Of a DNA stretch of 56,672 nucleotides, positions 51,152-56,672 are shown one piece after another. Made by a program: the position numbers and the translations under genes. The DNA is from Halothiobacillus sp. 15-55-196 (GTDB lineage: Bacteria > Pseudomonadota > Gammaproteobacteria > Halothiobacillales > Halothiobacillaceae): the NCBI GenBank assembly GCA_002282715.1, contig NCKC01000006.1:1-56672 (forward strand), read 5' to 3'. Positions within the stretch are counted from its first letter, which is position 1. The number at the start of each line of letters is the position of its first letter. The notes beneath the pieces are model-generated. The model did not search any database and had not been told where the DNA came from. It worked only from the letters and a program-made list of their open reading frames with translations.

Positions 51152-52423
51152 TCAGCTGGATTGCTCGCAATACCAGCAAATCCGGTTGCGCCCACTCTCT
51201 TTGGCCGCATAAAGTGCCTTGTCTGCCTGTTCGAGCAGTACAGTTATTTTGCTTTCCTCTCGGTGAGCAGAGCTAGCCCCGATGCTTACCGTGATGGAAA
51301 TACTGATGCCAGGAGCAAGAATAAACGGCATCTGCTGAACCGCGTGTAGAATCCGCTGTCCTATTTGCTCGGCTGTCTCTTGGCTGGTTTCATCTAAAAT
51401 CAACAGAAACTCTTCCCCGCCCAAACGCCCCAGGTAGTCGATTTCCCTTATTTGTTGCTGAACCCGTGCGATGAACTCCTTGAGCAGAATATCGCCAGCC
51501 ACGTGGCCATATTGGTCGTTTACGCGTTTGAAGAAGTCCAAATCAAGAATAAACACCACGAGCGGGTGATGCAGCCGGATGAAACGTTTGTGGGCGTGAT
51601 CCAGTTGCAGGAGAATCTGGCGGCGATTGGCGATGCCGGTCAGTTCATCGGTGGTGGCAAGCCGTTCCAGTTCGCACTCGAGTTCTCTTCGCTCGGTAAT
51701 GTCGCGCCAGATGCCCTCGACGCCCGCATAGTTGCCTTCTTCGTCCAGAATGACCGTGCTGCTGATGGATATATCGATGATGCGGCCATCCTTGCGCCGC
51801 ATTTGCCCGGGGAAGTCGCGAACATAACCGTGTCCCAGAATCGCCTTTTTAAGCTTTTCCCGATCCTGCGGATTGGGATAAAAATCGGAGGCTGGCCGTC
51901 CGATGATTTCACTTGCCGTGTAGCCAAGTATTTCTTTGACCGCAGGGCAGACAAAACGGGTGATGCCTTCTGCATCCGTACGGTAAAAAACATCCTGCAT
52001 GGTGTTCATCATGCGCTGGAACTGCTCATCGGTTTCTCGAAGTCGCTGCTCAATCACCGAACGCTCGGTCATGTCCATGAAGGTGGCGAGCAGGCCCGGT
52101 TGGCCATCAATCATGTACGTTGTGCTTGTCATCCCGATGATGCGTAATTCGCGTGCGCAGGTGTAAATCCTGTATTCGGTGGGCGGGTTGGTGAACTGGG
52201 TTCGTTCGGCCCGACGAATCCGCGCCATGACTCTTTGGTAATCCAGAGGGTGAAGAAAATCTTCCACGCTGCGGCCCAGTACCTGTTCGGGGGAACCTGC
52301 CCGTAAAAGAGACAGGGCGGCAGGATTGGCATAAATGAACTGCCCATTGAGCAAAACCATAACGCTGACCGGTAATCGGTCCAGGGTGTCCGGTGGTGCC
52401 TGAAAAGGTACGGGTTTCGGCAT
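51152..52423 (-). CDS. PAS-PAS-GGDEF diguanylate cyclase
   Basis: A 423-residue cytoplasmic protein with two PAS domains (about 10-120 and 128-245; the second has 'TRFVCPAVKEILGYTASEII' and a PAC 'YAGVEGIWRDITERRELE') and a GGDEF domain with the active motif GGEEF at 335-339. The inhibitory RxxD is present at Arg326-Asp329, exactly five residues before the motif, so product inhibition is expected. It is divergent from a MASE1-EAL protein across 174 bases, suggesting a synthesis/degradation pair under shared control. Confidence 0.92.
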   Translation of the reverse strand: MPKPVPFQAPPDTLDRLPVSVMVLLNGQFIYANPAALSLLRAGSPEQVLGRSVEDFLHPLDYQRVMARIRRAERTQFTNPPTEYRIYTCARELRIIGMTSTTYMIDGQPGLLATFMDMTERSVIEQRLRETDEQFQRMMNTMQDVFYRTDAEGITRFVCPAVKEILGYTASEIIGRPASDFYPNPQDREKLKKAILGHGYVRDFPGQMRRKDGRIIDISISSTVILDEEGNYAGVEGIWRDITERRELECELERLATTDELTGIANRRQILLQLDHAHKRFIRLHHPLVVFILDLDFFKRVNDQYGHVAGDILLKEFIARVQQQIREIDYLGRLGGEEFLLILDETSQETAEQIGQRILHAVQQMPFILAPGISISITVSIGASSAHREESKITVLLEQADKALYAAKESGRNRICWYCEQSS

Positions 52424-52597
52424 AAGATCAATCTCATTGATACCCTGATTGATTGGAACAGTTCGGGTGGATGGGAGCCGGAAGTATGACGCGATTTAGA
52501 TGATCCATTGTGCCCTTGACTTTGAATTGGCGCCACCTGTCTGTTGATTAACGGTAAGATAGCGGCACCCCACCTTTTTCTTGATATGGAATAGTCA

Positions 52598-54811
52598 ATG
52601 AACTTGTTTGTCTCTTCCGGGCCGGAGGATGTTCCAGACTTAATGACACAGGTCAAACGAGGTCTGGTTGCCAGCGGAATCTGGTTGCTGGTAGCCGCCC
52701 TGACCGTCTTATTGTTCCCCTCGCTGGATACGGACGGTTTTTATGCCATCTGGCCTGCCGATGCGTTTGCCTTGGGTTTTGTGCTCATCTGGGGGTATGG
52801 CCTGCTCGTTCCTTTGGCCGTGGTTGTTACGGCCTGGAATTTGTTCTTTGTCGGGCTAACGATGTTCCAGTCTCTGGTCGGCGCGATCGCGCTTGTGCTC
52901 AGCCTAGCGCTTTTGCTGATGTTCCGACGCTACATGCAGGCGACGATCAGTAGCCCCTATAGTCGTCGACTGCTGGGGATTCCGCTGGCTTCTGTGGTGA
53001 TGGCCAGTTCGATAACCGCGTTAGGTATCTGGCAAAACCCGCAGTGGGTTGATGATTACCAGACTGTGGGTCTGTTCTGGTTATCCGAATCCATCGCTTT
53101 TCTGGCGTTGGCCCCGCTGGTGATGAGTTGCCTGCATGAAGGTTGCGGGCATGCAATCAAGGAACTGAGGGCTTTTTTTGGCGTGCGATCGCTCAAGAGC
53201 TTGTGGCTGGTGTTTGCTGTGGTCTCGCTTTTGGTCATGGCCGCGCTTCGGCATTGGGGCAATCTGGAGTTCAATGCAGGCAATCTGATAGGTCTGGTCG
53301 TTCTTGCGCTTGCAGCTCATGCCCTGCCGATTCGGATTGCCCGTTTTTCTATCGCGGCTTATATCCTGATCTGGATCTGGTTCAACGCGTATATCAATCT
53401 ATCGCATGGTTACAATGCTTCTGAGTTGTTGGGCGATCAGGCACTGGTATTCATTGCGGCGCTGCTGGCTGTGATATCCACAGAAATGGTGCAGGCGTAC
53501 CGCCTGTCGGAGCAATCGCTGGCCCGACAGTTGTTGCGTGATCCGTTGACCGGCCTGCAGAACGATATGGGGTTATCCCGGCGGCTTCAAGCCTGGCCCA
53601 AAGATAGAACGGGGGCGATGCAACCGATGATCGTCATCGGGATGCATATCCCCGAGCTCGAACAGATCGACGCCCTGATGGGACATGAAGAAAGCAATCG
53701 GGTCGAACTGCGTTTGAGTCGGATTCTGAGCGACGAAGGGTTGTCCGATTATGCCTCACGGGTCCGTCCGGGCGTGTTCATTCTGTGTCTGACATCGGCC
53801 GTCATGGGCGTACGTGGCGGGGATGTGGCTCAGAAGCTCAAGGATCGCATCGAATTTGAATGGAAAAAGATGGGCGCGGGCGCCCGTTATTTGCGGGCCG
53901 GATTCACGGTATTCAATCGGGCTCAAACACGTGATTTGGGCTTGCTGACTTCGGCTGTGCTGGCCGGATGCCAATTGTCACTGTCTGATCGGAATCAGTT
54001 GGTGCATGTCGATGATAATCTGGACAGCCTGCTCAGTCATCGCGTACAGGAATTGACCTGGGTGCAGCACATGCGGGCCGCATTGGCTGGCGATACGCAG
54101 GCTGGGCAGTTTACCCTGTTTGCTCAAACCATTCGCGATACCCGCCATCCGGATGTCAAAGCCTTCGAGGTATTGTTGCGCTGGCAAGAACCCGATGGAA
54201 ATGTGTTGCCACCCTCCGCGTTCTTGCCGATCGCAGAGCGTTATGGACTGATGACCAAGATCGATTTCTGGGTGATGCGATCGGCGTTGGAACAACTGGC
54301 CCGGTCACCCTGGCGGGCCGAAATCAGCAAGGTATCGATCAACTTGTCCGGTGCCAGTTTGACTGATCCCAATTTGATTCACGAGATAGAGCAGCGGCTT
54401 AAATCATCAGGTTGCCGTCATGAGCAGATCTGTTTTGAGATCACGGAAACCATGGTAATTGCTGATACAAAGCAAGCCAGACAGGCCGTTCTGGGTATCA
54501 AGGAACTCGGCTGCAAGATCTCGCTGGATGATTTCGGCACTGGTCTTTCGACCTTTTCCTACCTCAAGCGTTTTCCCTTTGATTATCTGAAAATCGATGG
54601 GGAGTTTGTGCGCCATATTACCGAGTCCCGGATCGATCGTGCCATTGTCGAATCCATTCAGGCCATCGCGTTTGAAATGAACACGATCACCGTTGCTGAG
54701 TTCGTTGAGAACCTCGATCAGATGGAAACGCTAAGGCAAATCGGTGTGTACTATCATCAGGGTTATGGCGTTGCCAAACCGGTACCCATTGCACATTTCC
54801 TGATCCCTTGA
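52598..54811 (+). CDS. MASE1-like membrane sensor with degenerate GGDEF and EAL phosphodiesterase
   Basis: A 737-residue inner-membrane protein. About eight hydrophobic segments (residues 20-305) resemble the MASE1 sensor. A GGDEF domain follows ('LLRDPLTGLQNDMGLSRRL') but its active motif is replaced by 'VRPGVF', so it cannot make c-di-GMP. The EAL domain (about 485-730) keeps the catalytic set: Glu in 'AFEVLLRW', Asn in 'SINLSGASL', Glu in 'CFEITETMV', 'SLDDFGTGLSTF', Lys in 'LKIDGEFVRH', 'VAEFVEN' and 'HQGYGVAKPVP'. It should degrade c-di-GMP in response to a membrane signal. GGAA precedes ATG 52598. Confidence 0.9.
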   Translation: MNLFVSSGPEDVPDLMTQVKRGLVASGIWLLVAALTVLLFPSLDTDGFYAIWPADAFALGFVLIWGYGLLVPLAVVVTAWNLFFVGLTMFQSLVGAIALVLSLALLLMFRRYMQATISSPYSRRLLGIPLASVVMASSITALGIWQNPQWVDDYQTVGLFWLSESIAFLALAPLVMSCLHEGCGHAIKELRAFFGVRSLKSLWLVFAVVSLLVMAALRHWGNLEFNAGNLIGLVVLALAAHALPIRIARFSIAAYILIWIWFNAYINLSHGYNASELLGDQALVFIAALLAVISTEMVQAYRLSEQSLARQLLRDPLTGLQNDMGLSRRLQAWPKDRTGAMQPMIVIGMHIPELEQIDALMGHEESNRVELRLSRILSDEGLSDYASRVRPGVFILCLTSAVMGVRGGDVAQKLKDRIEFEWKKMGAGARYLRAGFTVFNRAQTRDLGLLTSAVLAGCQLSLSDRNQLVHVDDNLDSLLSHRVQELTWVQHMRAALAGDTQAGQFTLFAQTIRDTRHPDVKAFEVLLRWQEPDGNVLPPSAFLPIAERYGLMTKIDFWVMRSALEQLARSPWRAEISKVSINLSGASLTDPNLIHEIEQRLKSSGCRHEQICFEITETMVIADTKQARQAVLGIKELGCKISLDDFGTGLSTFSYLKRFPFDYLKIDGEFVRHITESRIDRAIVESIQAIAFEMNTITVAEFVENLDQMETLRQIGVYYHQGYGVAKPVPIAHFLIP

Positions 54812-54926
54812 GTGATTCGATGCTCAGATTTGTTTGTAAAAATCATGTCTCGATATTCGCCTGATCATTCACAGCACCTCGGGTGAGAGACGCATAAAAA
54901 ATCGGTACACGCCAAGATTATCGTGA

Positions 54927-55460
54927 TTATTCGCTTTCCAGGATTTCCAGGCGTTCAATGACCAGGCGAATTAACAGCGGATCTGCTTTTGGGTATAAAT
55001 GCTCAATGGATTTGGCATCCCGTTCACCTTCGACGATGGCCACAAAAGCATGTGCTGCCGATTGCTCGACACCTGCATCTTGTGCCGCTTCCCGCATGTT
55101 CGACAAAACGTCCAGCGCACTTTGATCTCCCCAGGTCGCAGAGAAAATCAGTTGAGCGATGCCCTGCGCCGCTTCTGTGCGTGCCTTTTCGGCCAAAGAG
55201 TCAAGCCATTCAGGATGATGTGTGGCGTGCTCGATGCCTCTTATGATTTCTTGGTCTTCCTCATCCAGCAGCGTCAAATCCGGCTCGGCTCCATTTAGCC
55301 AAGTGTTCAGCACGTGCGCGAGCTTTACCCAACCATCATTGTGGTACTGCTCTATGAGCGTTGTGGTGGCTTTCGATAGTGTGTCGCTTCGTCGGCTGGC
55401 AGAGACCGAAGCGATAAGCTCTTGATGCACGGCACAGATTTGAGTTGCGGGTTCTTGCAT
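54927..55460 (-). CDS. hypothetical protein, helical and acidic
   Basis: I do not recognise this 177-residue protein. It is soluble, acidic and appears almost wholly alpha-helical, with heat-repeat-like spacing ('LAEKARTEAAQGIAQLIFSA', 'ALDVLSNMREAAQDAG', 'LLIRLVIERLEILESE'). Two cysteines only; no catalytic motif visible. AGGAG lies upstream of the ATG at 55460 ('ctcaGGAGATTCCTATC' on the minus strand), supporting translation. It diverges from the aldo/keto reductase gene across 243 bases. Confidence 0.65.
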   Translation of the reverse strand: MQEPATQICAVHQELIASVSASRRSDTLSKATTTLIEQYHNDGWVKLAHVLNTWLNGAEPDLTLLDEEDQEIIRGIEHATHHPEWLDSLAEKARTEAAQGIAQLIFSATWGDQSALDVLSNMREAAQDAGVEQSAAHAFVAIVEGERDAKSIEHLYPKADPLLIRLVIERLEILESE

Positions 55461-55582
55461 GATAGGAATCTCCTGAGTGTAGGGCGGGTGTGAGAAGCTG
55501 GTCTAGTCCGGCTCGTGTGCTATGTTTAACGCATTAATCATTTAACTGAGTATCAATTTTGACAAGGCTTCTTCAAATACAG

Positions 55583-55596
55583 TGTGACATCTCACA
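55583..55596. promoter_or_regulatory. candidate operator palindrome TGTGA-N4-TCACA
   Basis: A perfect 5-base inverted repeat with a 4-base centre lies in the divergent region between the hypothetical gene and the aldo/keto reductase gene, just after a TTGACA (55559-55564). The 4-base spacing excludes a canonical CRP site (N6). No matching -10 is clear, so its role is a guess. Confidence 0.3.
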
Positions 55597-55703
55597 AGCA
55601 GTGCCTCGCTGGTTTGGCTGCGCGTGTGACCATGATTCATGGCGGGTAAAAGCCGCAAAATCGGGCCAGAGGTCTCAATCATCCCAAAGGAGGAACTCAA
55701 CAG

Positions 55704-56672
55704 GTGGAACTTAGAACATTGGGGCGTTCGAATATCGAAGTAAGCACTATTTGCCTTGGCACAATGACATTTGGTCAGCAAAATACAGAAGCAGAAGCCC
55801 ATCGGCAACTCGATTTGGCTTTTTCCTCTGGTATCAACTTCATCGATACCGCAGAAATGTACCCTGTACCGGCTCGGGCGCAAACACAGGGTCGGTCCGA
55901 GTCGTTCGTGGGATCGTGGTTGGCCGGGCGGCGGCGAGATGACCTTATCATCGCCACAAAAATTGCCGGCCCGGCTCGTGGCATGGACTGGATACGCGGC
56001 GGGCCGAGGGTGAATGCCGAGCAAATCCAGTCGGCGGTCGAAGGCAGTCTCAAGCGTTTGAAGACCGATTACATCGATTTGTATCAAATCCATTGGCCGG
56101 AACGAAATGTTCCTCTATTCGGCGACCGCTACTATGACAGTCGTCGTGAACGAGAAGCTGAATCGGTTGAACATCAACTTCAATCGCTTTCCCGTCTGGT
56201 TGAGGCGGGAAAGATACGTGCGATCGGCCTTTCCAACGAAACACCCTGGGGCGTGATGTCCTTTGAGCAGACCGCCGAGCGGCTGGGCTTGTCTCATGTC
56301 GTCAGTATTCAGAACGCATTTAACCTTTTGAACCGACGTTTTGAAACGGATGGTCTGGCAGAAGTGAGCCAACGAACGGGTATCGGCCTGTTGGCATACA
56401 GTCCGTTGGCATTCGGATTACTCACAGGAAAGTATGCGATAAATCCGAATTCGGCTGGACGAATGACAGAATTTCCGGGTTTCGGCCAACGCTATGCCAA
56501 GCCTAATGTTCATGAAGCGGTACAGGCTTATCTCGAATTGGCTAAAGCGTATGGGTTTTTGCCGGCGCAAATGGCAATCGCTTTTATTCTGCAAAAATCA
56601 TTTACAACATCGGTGATTATCGGTGCAACGGATGAAGAACAGCTGACCGAAAACATCGGCGCGGCCAACTGC
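55704..56672 (+). CDS. NADP(H)-dependent aldo/keto reductase, Tas-like, 3' partial
   Basis: The reading frame runs from GTG 55704 to the window end without a stop (323 residues; E. coli Tas has about 346). AAGGAGG at 55687-55693 lies 10 bases upstream, fixing the GTG start ('VELRTLGRSNIEVSTICLG'). The AKR catalytic tetrad is visible: Asp in 'NFIDTAEMYPVP', Tyr in the same motif, Lys in 'IIATKIAG' and His in 'YQIHWPER'. 'SNETPWGVMSFEQTAERLGL' and 'SVIIGATDEEQLTENI' bind the NADP phosphate in the family. Its sequence follows E. coli Tas closely; physiological substrate unknown. Confidence 0.92.
   Translation, partial: MELRTLGRSNIEVSTICLGTMTFGQQNTEAEAHRQLDLAFSSGINFIDTAEMYPVPARAQTQGRSESFVGSWLAGRRRDDLIIATKIAGPARGMDWIRGGPRVNAEQIQSAVEGSLKRLKTDYIDLYQIHWPERNVPLFGDRYYDSRREREAESVEHQLQSLSRLVEAGKIRAIGLSNETPWGVMSFEQTAERLGLSHVVSIQNAFNLLNRRFETDGLAEVSQRTGIGLLAYSPLAFGLLTGKYAINPNSAGRMTEFPGFGQRYAKPNVHEAVQAYLELAKAYGFLPAQMAIAFILQKSFTTSVIIGATDEEQLTENIGAANC

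Noticed and set aside
1..56672. CRISPR arrays, prophage, integrase or insertion-sequence genes
   Set aside because: No regular direct-repeat array and no transposase, integrase or phage structural gene was seen on either strand; only short intergenic repeats.

Overview
The window is chromosomal DNA of a gammaproteobacterium. Diagnostic gene orders are pheT-ihfA-merR, adk-lptD-surA-pdxA-rsmA-apaG-apaH, mrdA-rodA-mltB-rlpA-dacA-dat-ybeD-lipB-lipA, purM-purN and a tRNA-Gly/tRNA-Cys pair. Base composition looks moderate (mid-50s % GC by eye). The short-type cytochrome bd, the SulP transporter and the overall order would fit a Halothiobacillus-like sulfur oxidiser, but that is inference; no sulfur or carbon-fixation gene lies here. 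There is no phage, transposase, CRISPR array or plasmid gene. Mobile-type DNA is limited to short intergenic repeats.

Layout. 1-3.1 kb: pheT (5' end cut off), ihfA and a MerR-type regulator. 3.1-3.6 kb: gene-free hairpin-rich repeat DNA. 3.6-6.0 kb (minus): an overlapping SDR / TIGR03643 / photolyase operon. 6.2-11.5 kb: a DUF429 protein, tRNA-Gly and tRNA-Cys with a clear sigma70 promoter, an IscR-like regulator lacking one cluster cysteine, a DUF1249 protein, a lytic transglycosylase, a small membrane protein and phosphoglucomutase. 11.6-19.2 kb (minus): cydD-cydC-cydA-cydB plus a 75-residue membrane protein and a DUF1461 (Lit-like) membrane protein.

19.7-26.2 kb (minus): a run of signalling genes, namely a PAS protein, a diguanylate cyclase, a PilZ protein, a PAS/GGDEF/EAL protein and a hybrid histidine kinase whose kinase core is eroded while its receiver and HPt domains are intact. 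26.4-31.7 kb: cysM, purM-purN, a CPFC thioredoxin-fold GST-like protein, then apaH, a methyltransferase and apaG. 31.7-38.9 kb (minus): pgl, rsmA, pdxA, surA, lptD and adk, one long operon for outer-membrane assembly and housekeeping. 39.1-49.4 kb (plus): ppa, then an almost gapless cell-wall and lipoate operon ending in a single-domain MazG. 49.6-56.7 kb: a SulP transporter, a divergent diguanylate cyclase / MASE1-EAL phosphodiesterase pair, an unrecognised protein, and a Tas-like aldo/keto reductase cut by the window end.

The best candidates for something little described are the c-di-GMP cluster with its pseudokinase phosphorelay protein, the extra membrane proteins after cydAB, the IscR-like protein with an altered cluster site, a possibly frameshifted small gene at 22.05-22.25 kb, and a hairpin repeat found at 3.2 and 49.5 kb. 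No clearly novel multi-gene machine such as a defence island or secretion system is visible.
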